DNA of 64,000 nucleotides from Solihabitans fulvus (GTDB lineage: Bacteria; Actinomycetota; Actinomycetes; Mycobacteriales; Pseudonocardiaceae), in NCBI RefSeq assembly GCF_008386585.1, contig NZ_VUOB01000093.1, positions 1-64,000 on the forward strand, in the 5' to 3' direction. This document shows, piece by piece, positions 49,966-58,319 of the stretch. Positions within the stretch are counted from its first letter, which is position 1; every line of letters starts with the position of its first letter. The position numbers and the translations under genes were made by a program. The notes under the pieces were generated by a model. The model did not search any database and was not told where the DNA came from. It was given only the letters and a program-made list of their open reading frames with translations.

Positions 49966-50892
49966 GTGAGTAGGCAGGGAATCGGCACGCGGGCGCGGCT
50001 GGCCGTCTCGGGACCCGCTGTGCTGGCCGCGTTCGCGCTGGCGGGCTGCGGCCCGACCAACGTCGGCGGCTCGGCGACGGGGAACACCGCTGGAGCAGGC
50101 GCGACACCCACGGCAAGCGGTGCGCCGGCGGAGACGAAGGAACCGCAGGACACCATGGCATCCACCGAGCCGGGCAGGGCCGACGGCGCGCTGGCCGGCG
50201 CGTCCGACGCCAGCCGCAAGGCCGGCTCGGTGAAGGCCGCTTACACGATGGAGACCGACGACGGCACGCAGTCGGTGACGATCGGTTCGGGCACCGGCGC
50301 CATCGACTTCGCCAACCACCGGTCCACGGCGGAGATGACCATGGGCGGCGGCGAGTCGGGCCGTCCGAACGCCAAGACCGTGACCGTCATGGACGGCTCG
50401 ACCGCGTACCTCCAGATGGCGGTGGGCGGCGAGGGCGGCCACTGGATCAAGTTCGACCTGTCGAAGCTGGCCGGACCCGGCGGCGGCACCGACCTGAGCA
50501 ACTACCTCGACCTGCTCGCCGGCGCGACCGACTCCTCGCAGGTGGGCTCCGACACGGTCCGGGGGACGGCCACGACCCACTACAAGGTCACCGTGGATCC
50601 CAAGAAGCTGCTGGACCAGCATCCCGAGCTGAAGGCGTTCTACGACTCGCTGTCGGAGCTCACCAAGAAGGTGGCCCCGAGCGCTTCGGCCGGATCCGAC
50701 TCGGCGCTCGCGCCGAAACCGTACGACGTCTGGATCGACGGGAGCGGCCTGGTCGCGCGGGTGCAGTCCAGCATGAAGACGAAGTCCGAAGGCGGCAAGG
50801 ACGCCACGGCCAAGGTGACCGTCGAGTACTACGACTACGGCATGCCGGTGCAGATCACCGTGCCCTCGGTGGACGAGACCCCCACGCACTGA
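49966..50892 (+). CDS. LppX/LprG-like lipoprotein
   Basis: 308 residues from GTG 49966 behind GAGGGGG. The lipoprotein signal VLAAFALAGC precedes a Thr/Ala/Gly-rich linker and a beta-rich domain with VGSDTVRGTATTHYKVTVD and YDVWIDGSGLVARV, the pattern of LolA-like actinobacterial lipoproteins that carry lipids in the cell envelope. It is divergent from the SARP gene at 49804. A following small gene may be co-transcribed. Confidence 0.75.
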   Translation: MSRQGIGTRARLAVSGPAVLAAFALAGCGPTNVGGSATGNTAGAGATPTASGAPAETKEPQDTMASTEPGRADGALAGASDASRKAGSVKAAYTMETDDGTQSVTIGSGTGAIDFANHRSTAEMTMGGGESGRPNAKTVTVMDGSTAYLQMAVGGEGGHWIKFDLSKLAGPGGGTDLSNYLDLLAGATDSSQVGSDTVRGTATTHYKVTVDPKKLLDQHPELKAFYDSLSELTKKVAPSASAGSDSALAPKPYDVWIDGSGLVARVQSSMKTKSEGGKDATAKVTVEYYDYGMPVQITVPSVDETPTH

Positions 50893-50920
50893 CCGGACAA
50901 GCCACGTCATGGGGGACAGA

Positions 50921-51376
50921 ATGGTTACGCGGCAACGCTCTCGCAAGCGAGTGTGGATCGCGGCCGTCGTCGTGCCTGCGCTGGCCGGTGGCACCGTCAC
51001 GTACCTGATGGTGCGCGGCAGGACGACGGCCTCCACCGAGGCGACCGCGCCGGGGCAGTGCCCTGACCTCGGCGCCGTCCCGTGCCTGTCCGACAACCCG
51101 GTCGTCGCCGTGCCGCTGGCCGGCGGTCGGCTGCGGCTGGCGTACGCGGGCGACCGCCTCGACGGCGGCCCGATCGAGCAGGCGACCAGGCACGGCTGGA
51201 CGCTCGATGGGCACCACACGTACCTGCCCGACCGCGGGCTGCTGCTGCTCGGCGACGGGCGCACCCGGTCGGTGCCGGCCGCCGCCAGGACCAGCCAGGG
51301 ACAGCGGACCTTGTTGGTGTGGTCGAACACGGCCAAGCCCGGCGACTACTCCTTCCACGTCACACCAACGAGTTAA
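50921..51376 (+). CDS. hypothetical single-pass membrane-anchored protein
   Basis: 151 residues from ATG 50921 behind GGGGGAC; an in-frame ATG at 50909 is possible. A basic N-terminus (RQRSRKR) and one hydrophobic helix are followed by an extracytoplasmic part with two Cys (GQCPDLGAVPCLSD) that may form a disulfide. No recognised domain. It lies 28 bases after the lipoprotein gene and is probably in the same unit. Confidence 0.65.
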   Translation: MVTRQRSRKRVWIAAVVVPALAGGTVTYLMVRGRTTASTEATAPGQCPDLGAVPCLSDNPVVAVPLAGGRLRLAYAGDRLDGGPIEQATRHGWTLDGHHTYLPDRGLLLLGDGRTRSVPAAARTSQGQRTLLVWSNTAKPGDYSFHVTPTS

Positions 51377-51520
51377 ACCGCTGGGTTGAGTCGTCGGGTT
51401 GAGAAAGAGGCTCCGGAATCTCCACCCCATCTCCACCGTGGGGAGGTTCTCGCCGACCAGGTCCGCTCCTAACGTCATTCCGGTGCAGACAGAGCTGCAC
51501 CGTCCACAGAGGAGCGTTCC

Positions 51521-51748
51521 ATGACGACGACAACCGCACGCGGATTCCGGATACGCCGGACCGGTCCGTGCGCGCAGCCGGCCGACGACGCCTGGCTGCG
51601 CGTCGACCAGCCGGTGTCCGGGGTCCTGCTGCCGAACGGTTCCTCGACGTGGCTGGTGACCGGCCCCGCCGAGGTCCGCTCGGTGCTCACCGACCCAGAA
51701 ACAGCGCCGCGCCCGGTCGGCGCGAGCACGGTGCGGGGTGTGTCATGA
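51521..51748 (+). pseudogene. truncated cytochrome P450 N-terminus
   Basis: 75 residues behind AGAGGAG. The sequence (LPNGSSTWLVTGPAEVRSVLTD) reads like the first 60 residues of an actinomycete P450, where the proline-rich start and the W-L-V-T-x-x-A-x-V-R-x-V-L stretch are characteristic. The I-helix, the K-x-x-R motif and the heme-binding Cys are missing, because the frame runs straight into the stop and start (ATGA) of the next gene. It is most likely a deletion remnant that still supplies translation to the membrane-protein gene. Confidence 0.6.
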
Positions 51749-52626
51749 GGCGACTCATCCCGCTGCTCCTGGACGTCGGGCTGTCCCCGGCGGCCTACTA
51801 CGGTCTGCACGCGCTGGGCTTCGACACCTACGTCTCGCTGGTCGCGGCGACAGCGCTGGCCGCCTTACGCGTGCTGTACACGGTGCTGCGGAACAGGAGG
51901 ATCGACACCGTCGCCGCCTTCATGCTCGTCTCCTACGCGTGCGGCCTCGCGCTGTCGACCCTCACCGGGGATCAGCGGTTCCTGCTGGCCAAGGACCCGG
52001 CCATGAGCACGGTGATCGGCCTGGCCATCCTGATCAGCTGCGCGTTCGGCCGTCCGGCGATGTTCGCGATCAGCAAGAAGTTCCGCGCCACCGACCCGGC
52101 CGAGGCGGCGCGCTGGGACGGGCTGTTCGAGCGGGAGGCCGGCCTACGCCGCGTGTACCTGGTGTCGTCGCTGGTCTGGGGTGCGGGCCTGATCGCGGAG
52201 TCGGTGCTGCGGATCGCGCTGATCTACCTGCTGCCGATCGATGTCACGGCGGCGCTCTCCCAGGTCGTGGAGTTCGCGGCCATCGGGCTGATCCTCGGGT
52301 GGGCCATGTGGTACCGCACGCGCCCGGGGTCGAAGGAGAGCCACGCGTTGCTGCGGGCGAACCCGACCACGGAGGGCTCGCCGCAACCGGGTTCCATGCA
52401 GCCGGACTCCATGCAGCCGGACTCCATGCAGCGGGGCTCCATGCAGCGGGGCTCCATGCAGCGGGACTCGACGCAGCGGGGCTCCATGCAGCGGGGCTCC
52501 ATGCAGCGGGACTCGACGCAGCGGGGCTCCATGCAGCGGGACTCGACGCAGCGGGACTCGACGCAGCCGATCGCGCCGCACCGGGGTGCCTTACCGTTGG
52601 GTGGTCGGCCGACGGACGCGGGTTGA
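51745..52626 (+). CDS. VC0807-like membrane protein with a repetitive C-terminal tail
   Basis: 293 residues, ATG overlapping the P450 remnant's stop. Residues 1-205 contain about six hydrophobic helices (LIPLLLDVGLSPAAYYGLHAL; YVSLVAATALAALRVLYTVL in order) and resemble VC0807-family proteins of unknown function. The last 75 residues include twelve 5-residue units of the type G-S-M-Q-R or D-S-T-Q-R, encoded by a 15-bp minisatellite. The tail should be disordered and cytoplasmic. The repeat number may vary between strains. Confidence 0.78.
   Translation: MRRLIPLLLDVGLSPAAYYGLHALGFDTYVSLVAATALAALRVLYTVLRNRRIDTVAAFMLVSYACGLALSTLTGDQRFLLAKDPAMSTVIGLAILISCAFGRPAMFAISKKFRATDPAEAARWDGLFEREAGLRRVYLVSSLVWGAGLIAESVLRIALIYLLPIDVTAALSQVVEFAAIGLILGWAMWYRTRPGSKESHALLRANPTTEGSPQPGSMQPDSMQPDSMQRGSMQRGSMQRDSTQRGSMQRGSMQRDSTQRGSMQRDSTQRDSTQPIAPHRGALPLGGRPTDAG
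52390..52569 (+). repeat. 15-bp minisatellite, 12 units, inside a coding region
   Basis: Twelve in-frame 15-base units encode GSMQ or DSMQ/DSTQ followed by P or R. Units 4-9 form a higher-order pattern (two GSMQR units then one DSTQR, repeated), showing stepwise expansion by slippage or unequal exchange. The 15-base period keeps the frame whatever the copy number. Confidence 0.92.
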
Positions 52627-52728
52627 TTGCCGGTTGATTGTCGGTGCGGTGTATCTGTGTGGGTGTCGCGGTGTCTTGTAGGGGTGACGACACCGGCCCG
52701 GGGTGTTTGGGACGCTCTAGGGGGGCGC

Positions 52729-55700
52729 GTGGAGTTTCGGTTGCTGGGGGCGGTCGAGGCGCACACAGGGGCCGGTGTCGTCAATCTCGGGCCACGTCAG
52801 CAGCGGCTCGTGTTGGCCGTGCTGGCGCTGGAGGTCAACCGGCTCGTGCCGGTCGACCGGCTGGTCGCCCTGGTGTGGCCGGTCTCGCCGCCGCGCACCG
52901 CCGAACACGCCATCCGGGTGTGCATCTCGCGGCTCCGCGCGATCCTGGCCGGGGCCGACGGGCGGGTCGAGTTGGTCACCCAGGGGTCGGGCTACCTGTT
53001 GCGCGCCGACCCCGCCTCGATCGACGTGCACCGCTTCCGGGCGCTGGTCGACCAGGCCAGGGAGGCGGCCACCGACGAGGACCGGCTGGCCCTGCTCGAC
53101 CGGGCCGTCGGACTCTGGTCGGGGCCCGCGCTGGCCGGCGCGGCGAGTGCCCAGATCCGCGAGCAGCTCTGCCACGGGCTGGACGAGGCCCGGCTCGTGG
53201 CCGTCGAGGACCGACTCGACGCGCGGCTTCGTCTCGGCCAGCACCGTGACACCCTCGACGAGCTGACCGCCCTCGTGGACACCCATCCCACCAGGGAACG
53301 GCTGGTTGGCCAGTTGATGCTGGCCCGCTACCGCAGCGGGCAGGCCAGCGCCGCGCTCGACCTGTCCCGACAGACCAGGCAACACCTCGGCGAGGAGCTG
53401 GGCATCGACCCCGGCGCCGAGCTGCGCGACCTGGAACTGGCGATCCTGCGCAACGACCCCGTCCTCGACTGGCCGGCCGCCGCGCCGCAGGAGCAGGCCG
53501 ACAACGGGCACCGGAGCCCGCCGCCGGCGCAGCTGCCGCCGGCCGTGCCCGACTTCGTCGGCCGCACCGAACTGTTGTGGCAGCTGGACGAGCTGGTCGC
53601 CCGGCCCGAGGACACCTCGGCCGTGGTGATCACCGCGATCGCCGGCACCGCCGGTGTCGGGAAGACGGCCCTCGCCGTGCGCTGGGCGCACCACGTGCGG
53701 GACCGGTTTCCCGACGGGCAGCTCTACCTAAACCTGCGCGGCTACACAAAGGCTCCGCCGCTGGCCCCGCTGCCCGCCCTCGCGCAGCTGCTGCGGGCGC
53801 TCGGCGTGGCCGCCGACCAGGTGCCCATCGACGTCGACGAGGCCGCCGGCCTGTACCGGACCCTGTTGGCGGACAAGCGGGTTCTCGTGGTACTGGACAA
53901 CGTCGCCAACCCCAACCAGGTGCGTCCACTGCTGCCGGCCAGCCCCGGCTGCCTGGTGGTGATCACCAGCCGTGACCGGCTCGCCGGGCTGGTCGCCAGG
54001 GAGGGCGCCCGCCGCATCACCGTCGACGTCCTCGCGCCCGAGGAGTCGCGGGCGCTGCTCACCGGGATCCTTGGCGCGCGGCGGGTCGCGGACGAACCGT
54101 CGGCCGTCGCGGAGCTCGCCGGGCGGTGCGCGCACCTGCCGATCGCGTTGCGCATCACCGCCGCCAACCTGACCAACGACCCGCACCGCAGGATCGCCGA
54201 CTACCTCGCCGAGCTGGACGCGAGCAATCTGTTGTCCGCCATGGAGATCGACGGCGACGAGGACGCGGCCGTCCGCGCCACCTTCGACCTGTCCTACACG
54301 GCGTTGCGGCCCGAGGCGCAGCGGCTGTTCCGGCTGCTCGGCCTCGTGCCGGGCGCGGACTTCACTCCGCAGGCCGCCGCCGCGCTCGCCGACGGCACGC
54401 AGGGGCAGGCCCGCACGCTGCTCGACCAGCTGGCCGGCGCGCACCTCATCGACGCGCACGGCCCCGGCCGGTACGCGTTCCACGACCTGCTTCGCCGCTA
54501 CGCGCGGGACCGCGCCGACGACACCGACAGCGCCGACGATCGTGCCGAGGCGGTCGGCAGGCTCGCCGACTTCTACCTGCGCCACACCGACGCCGCGGCC
54601 CGGCTGCTGTACCCCGAGAAGGTGCGGTTGCCGATCCCCGGCGCCGCCGGGACCGCGTTCCGCGACCACCGCGAGGCCGTCGCGTGGCTGGACGCCGAAC
54701 GCGGCAACCTGATCGCCGCCGTCACCGACGCGGCCGGCGACGGCCGCCGCGAGTCCGCGTGGCTGCTCGGCAACGCGCTGCGCGGATACCTGGAGCTGCG
54801 CAGGTACAACGTCGACGGGCTGGCCGTGGCGCGGGTCGCGCTCGCCGCCGCGGACACCGAGGGCGACCTGCGCGCCCGCACGGCCCTGCGCCTGGACCTC
54901 GGCCGCGCGCACGCGTTCGCCGGGTTCCTCGACGAGGCCGCGGAGCACTACACGGCGGCGCTCGCGCTCAGCCGGCGGGCCGAGTGGCCCGACGGTGAGG
55001 CGGACGCGCTGGCCCGCGTCGCGCACACGCGCTGGGAGGACGGGCAGCGCGACGTCGGCATCGCGTGTTACGAGCAGGCGCTGGAGATCAACCGGCGCAT
55101 CGACCGGACGGCTGGCCAGGCCAACAACCTGAACAACCTCGGCGTGCTGCGCTGGCAGCTCGGCCAGTTCGCGGCGGCCGTCGAGTGCGCGGACCGGGCG
55201 ATGGAGCTATACCGCCAGGTCGGGTCGCCGGTCGGGGTGGGCATGTCGTTGCTGAACCTCGGCGAGTACCGCAGGGAGCTTGGCGAGTTGCGGCTGTCCG
55301 TCGACCACCTGACCTCGGCGCTCGGGCTGATCAGGCAGATCGGCGACCGGCACGGGGAGGCCATCACCCTGTGCGCCCTCGCCACGACCTATCGGGACCT
55401 CGGCCGGCAGCGGGAGGCGATGGAGTGCGCCGAGGCGGCGCTCGCCTGCGAGACGGGCGACCGGCCCGCGGAGGCCGAGACCCTCAGCGTGCTCGGCACC
55501 ATCCACTTCCGCCTCGGCGAGTACCAACGGGCCGTCGACCGACACCGCAACGCGTTGCGGGTGTCCGTGGAGGTGAACTGGTTGCGCGGCAAGGTGCGCG
55601 CGCTGCTGGGGCTCGCCGAGTGCGCGCTGGTCGCCGGGCGGGCCGAGGACGCCGTCGACCACATCAGGGACGTGCTGACCCAGCTCGACGGAACCGGGTT

Positions 55701-55986
55701 TCGCGCCTTCGATGGCGAGGCGAGGACGGCCCTTGCCAGGGCGTTCCTGGCGCAGGGCAACCGCGATCTCGCCGCGCGCCACGCCAGGGACGCGCTGCTC
55801 ATCCACGCGCAGACCGGTCAGCTGCTGTTGCAGGCGCACGCCCTGTACGTGCTGGGCCTGGCCGCCGAGGGCACGACGGCGGCCCTGTCCTACCTGCGGG
55901 ACGCGCACGCGCTGTTCGTCGACATCGGGGCTCCGGAGGCGAGACGGCTGGAAACCCTGCTGCGTCAACACCACCAGCACACCTGA
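52729..55986 (+). CDS. SARP-NB-ARC-TPR regulator, second copy type
   Basis: 1085 residues from GTG 52729. VEFRLLGAVEAHTGAGVVNLG starts the OmpR-like DNA-binding domain and a BTAD runs to about residue 245. The NB-ARC P-loop is GTAGVGKTALAVRWAHHV near 309, with VLVVLDNV as Walker B. Many TPR units lie in the C-terminal 400 residues (NNLNNLGVLRWQLGQF is clear). It differs in the ATPase and TPR regions from the SARP at 47-49.8 kb, so the two are not recent duplicates. Target genes are unknown; this is typically an antibiotic-pathway activator. Confidence 0.9.
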   Translation: MEFRLLGAVEAHTGAGVVNLGPRQQRLVLAVLALEVNRLVPVDRLVALVWPVSPPRTAEHAIRVCISRLRAILAGADGRVELVTQGSGYLLRADPASIDVHRFRALVDQAREAATDEDRLALLDRAVGLWSGPALAGAASAQIREQLCHGLDEARLVAVEDRLDARLRLGQHRDTLDELTALVDTHPTRERLVGQLMLARYRSGQASAALDLSRQTRQHLGEELGIDPGAELRDLELAILRNDPVLDWPAAAPQEQADNGHRSPPPAQLPPAVPDFVGRTELLWQLDELVARPEDTSAVVITAIAGTAGVGKTALAVRWAHHVRDRFPDGQLYLNLRGYTKAPPLAPLPALAQLLRALGVAADQVPIDVDEAAGLYRTLLADKRVLVVLDNVANPNQVRPLLPASPGCLVVITSRDRLAGLVAREGARRITVDVLAPEESRALLTGILGARRVADEPSAVAELAGRCAHLPIALRITAANLTNDPHRRIADYLAELDASNLLSAMEIDGDEDAAVRATFDLSYTALRPEAQRLFRLLGLVPGADFTPQAAAALADGTQGQARTLLDQLAGAHLIDAHGPGRYAFHDLLRRYARDRADDTDSADDRAEAVGRLADFYLRHTDAAARLLYPEKVRLPIPGAAGTAFRDHREAVAWLDAERGNLIAAVTDAAGDGRRESAWLLGNALRGYLELRRYNVDGLAVARVALAAADTEGDLRARTALRLDLGRAHAFAGFLDEAAEHYTAALALSRRAEWPDGEADALARVAHTRWEDGQRDVGIACYEQALEINRRIDRTAGQANNLNNLGVLRWQLGQFAAAVECADRAMELYRQVGSPVGVGMSLLNLGEYRRELGELRLSVDHLTSALGLIRQIGDRHGEAITLCALATTYRDLGRQREAMECAEAALACETGDRPAEAETLSVLGTIHFRLGEYQRAVDRHRNALRVSVEVNWLRGKVRALLGLAECALVAGRAEDAVDHIRDVLTQLDGTGFRAFDGEARTALARAFLAQGNRDLAARHARDALLIHAQTGQLLLQAHALYVLGLAAEGTTAALSYLRDAHALFVDIGAPEARRLETLLRQHHQHT

Positions 55987-56016
55987 GCGCCGGCCGGCGC
56001 GGCATAGGGTGGGCAC

Positions 56017-56673
56017 ATGAGTGATCCGCTCGCGTGGGTCGACCTCGGCGAGACGCCGTACCGGGGGTCGCTGGAGCTGATGCGGCGGTGGGTGCGGGAA
56101 CGGCAGGACGGGCTGGTCGGGGACCGGCTGTTCCTGCTGAGCCACCCGCCGGTGATCACCTACGGGCCCAGGACGCCACGGGGCGACCTGCCGGCGGAGT
56201 CCTCGGCGCTGTCGGTCGTCGAGGTGGATCGCGGCGGGCAGGCGACCTACCACGGGCCGGGGCAGCTGATCGGCTACCTGATCATGAACGTGCGCGGCGG
56301 CGGCCCGGCGGATGTGGTGCGCTGGCTGGAGAACGGCCTGATCGAGGCGCTCGGCGCGCTCGGGTTCTCCGCGAAGCGACGCGACACCCCGCGCGGCTCG
56401 CCGAGCCTGGTCGGGGTGTGGACCGAGGACCACTGCAAGATCGCGTCGATCGGCATGCGGATCAGGGGCGGCGTGACCAGCCACGGCTTCGCCCTCAACG
56501 TGTCTCCTGACCTCGCGGCGTTCGCCGGCTTCGTCCCGTGCGGCCTTGACGACGTGACCATGACGTCCCTGGCGCACCTGGCGGAGGAGCGGGGAGCCGA
56601 GGCGCCGACCGACGCGACGGTCCGCGCCGCCGTGGCCGAGGCCCTCGGCGCGGTTCGCGCCGCAGCCGCCTAG
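56017..56673 (+). CDS. lipB: lipoyl(octanoyl) transferase LipB
   Basis: 218 residues. The family motif RGGQATYHGPGQLIGYLI near residue 73 and KIASIGMRIRGGVTSHGFALN near 148 (in two blocks) include the lysine that holds the octanoyl chain in place. VPCGLDDVTMTSL carries the catalytic Cys. It transfers octanoate from acyl carrier protein to lipoyl-dependent enzymes. No lipA is adjacent, so this may be an additional copy. Its stop codon lies in a 12-15-bp repeat array. Confidence 0.93.
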   Translation: MSDPLAWVDLGETPYRGSLELMRRWVRERQDGLVGDRLFLLSHPPVITYGPRTPRGDLPAESSALSVVEVDRGGQATYHGPGQLIGYLIMNVRGGGPADVVRWLENGLIEALGALGFSAKRRDTPRGSPSLVGVWTEDHCKIASIGMRIRGGVTSHGFALNVSPDLAAFAGFVPCGLDDVTMTSLAHLAEERGAEAPTDATVRAAVAEALGAVRAAAA

Positions 56674-56745
56674 ACCGCCGCCTAGACCGCCGCCTAGACC
56701 GCCGCCGCCTAGACCGCCGCCGCTTAGACCGCAGCCACTTAGACA
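56665..56745. repeat. GCCGCCTAGACC tandem array spanning two convergent stop codons
   Basis: Three 12-base units (56665-56700) are followed by three degenerate 15-base units (56701-56745). Every unit contains TAGAC. The lipB stop TAG is in unit 1, and the stop TAA of the opposing gene is in unit 6. The array may serve as a safeguard of stop codons or simply be slippage. Confidence 0.85.
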
Positions 56746-57695
56746 GCCGCCGGTTGGTCGCCGTGCGCCGAGACGTCCGCGCCGGCCACGGCGTCGGCGA
56801 AGATCTGCCGTCGCGTCGGGTCCTTGCGCACGGTCCGGCTGACCTCCAGGTGCAGGAACACCCAGCCGTGCTCGGCGGCGACCTGTCCCTGCACGTTGCG
56901 GGTGCCCTCCAGCTGGCCGCACCGGCCGGTCCACGTCCGGCAGGTGACCAGGCCGGCCACCTCCAGCGTGTCGCCGACCCGCCGCGCGGCCGGTCCGACC
57001 TCGCCAGCGCCTGGCGAGAGCACGACATCGGTGTCGGGCATGCTCTGGTCGTCGAAGCCGTGCAGCTGGAGCTGCGGCAGACCCCGCCCGGCGAACTCCA
57101 CCGCCGCCGAGTGGAACAGCGAGTCCTCCTGGTGGGCGACGTCCCCGGCGCCGTCGTCCACCCTGCGGTGCGTGCCCGACAGCAGCAGCAGCGACCCGGC
57201 GCTCCTGCGGTACAGTTGCACGCCGAGCTGCTCGGTGTCGAGGTCGGAGTTGGGGTGCGGCACCTCGATCAGCCTGCGCGCCGCCGCGGCGAGGTCCACC
57301 AGCAGCAGCCCCCACCCGCGCTCGGCCCCCGGCTCGCTGGCCGCCATGGCGTAGGGCCGTCCGGTGACCGAATCCGTCCCAGTGCCCACCGTGAAACCGA
57401 GCGGGCCGAGCGCGCGGGACGCGCCTGCCAGCCCGGCCGATCCGCCGGCCAGCGCGCGGAACCCGGCCAGTGCCTCGCCGCGCTCCCGGTCGGTCGGCGG
57501 TCGGTACGGCGCGTAGGGACGCAGCGCGGCGGCGTAACGGCCGAGGTGTCTGGCCAGGTCGGCGTCCTGTGCGACGGCGGGACGTCCGACTGGAGTGTCC
57601 GATCGGGTCGCGTACAGGGTGACTCTCCAACTCCGGCGACAGTGACGACAACGGCCAACACAATAGTCAGTCGGCGTCCGCGCGCCGAGAATCAC
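56739..57695 (-). CDS. conserved hypothetical protein, possible hydrolase
   Basis: 318 residues from GTG 57695. The N-terminus has a cysteine cluster (C-V-G-R-C-R-H-C). The centre contains IEVPHPNSDLDTEQLG, SGTHRRVDDGAGDVAHQEDS and LQLHGFDD, a His/Asp/Glu-rich set that looks like a metal-dependent hydrolase core, and later RTWTGRCGQLEGTRNVQG. I cannot name the family. No signal peptide. It converges on lipB and lies next to a sigma gene on the other strand. Confidence 0.65.
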   Translation of the reverse strand: MILGARTPTDYCVGRCRHCRRSWRVTLYATRSDTPVGRPAVAQDADLARHLGRYAAALRPYAPYRPPTDRERGEALAGFRALAGGSAGLAGASRALGPLGFTVGTGTDSVTGRPYAMAASEPGAERGWGLLLVDLAAAARRLIEVPHPNSDLDTEQLGVQLYRRSAGSLLLLSGTHRRVDDGAGDVAHQEDSLFHSAAVEFAGRGLPQLQLHGFDDQSMPDTDVVLSPGAGEVGPAARRVGDTLEVAGLVTCRTWTGRCGQLEGTRNVQGQVAAEHGWVFLHLEVSRTVRKDPTRRQIFADAVAGADVSAHGDQPAAV

Positions 57696-57731
57696 TGCGA
57701 ACCGGACATATCCGCCCGTTCATGATCCGTC

Positions 57732-58319
57732 ATGCAACCCCGCCGAGCCCGATTGTGTGTATCCCTCGTGAGTCCACGTAACTCCAGTGACGACGACGAA
57801 TTCCGTCGGTTCGCCACAGCCGCGATCGCCCCGCTCGGGCGGCTCGCACACGCGCTGTGCGGGGATCGACACCTCGCCGAAGACCTGGTCCAGACCTGCC
57901 TGATCAAGGTGCATCTGGCCTGGCCGAGGATTCGGCACCCGGAGTCCGTCGACGCCTACGTCCGCAAGGTGCTGCTGCGCTGCTGGCTCAACGAGCAGCG
58001 GCGGCCGTGGCGTCGCTCGGAGAACCGCAACGGCGAACTGCCGGACGCGGCCGACGAGTCCGCCGACCCCGGTCGACGGATGGGTTCGCACGACACCCGG
58101 GAACTGCTTCGTCTCGCACTGGCCGAGGTCCCGCCACGACAACGCGCCGCGGTCGTCCTGCGCTACTGGTCACAGCTTTCGGTGACCGAGACCGCAGCCG
58201 CTATGCGGTGTTCAGAGGGGACTGTCAAAAGCCAGGCCGCCAGGGGTGTCGAAGCCCTTCGTGCGGCGCTACAGCGTCGTGGCGTCGATGACAGCCACGC
58301 CGCGTTGAGGAGTTACTGA
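57732..58319 (+). CDS. SigE-family ECF sigma factor
   Basis: 195 residues if started at ATG 57732; GTG 57768 would give 183. Region 2 is LAHALCGDRHLAEDLVQTCLIKV near residue 40 (in two parts) and region 4 is VTETAAAMRCSEGTVKSQAARG near 160. This SigE-family form is abundant in actinomycetes and usually pairs with a membrane partner. The next gene starts inside its stop (TGATG) and encodes a membrane-anchored propeller. Confidence 0.88.
   Translation: MQPRRARLCVSLVSPRNSSDDDEFRRFATAAIAPLGRLAHALCGDRHLAEDLVQTCLIKVHLAWPRIRHPESVDAYVRKVLLRCWLNEQRRPWRRSENRNGELPDAADESADPGRRMGSHDTRELLRLALAEVPPRQRAAVVLRYWSQLSVTETAAAMRCSEGTVKSQAARGVEALRAALQRRGVDDSHAALRSY

Noticed and set aside
52390-52569. Possible CRISPR array
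   Set aside because: Units are contiguous 15-mers without unique spacers and stay in frame within a membrane-protein gene; no cas genes are present.
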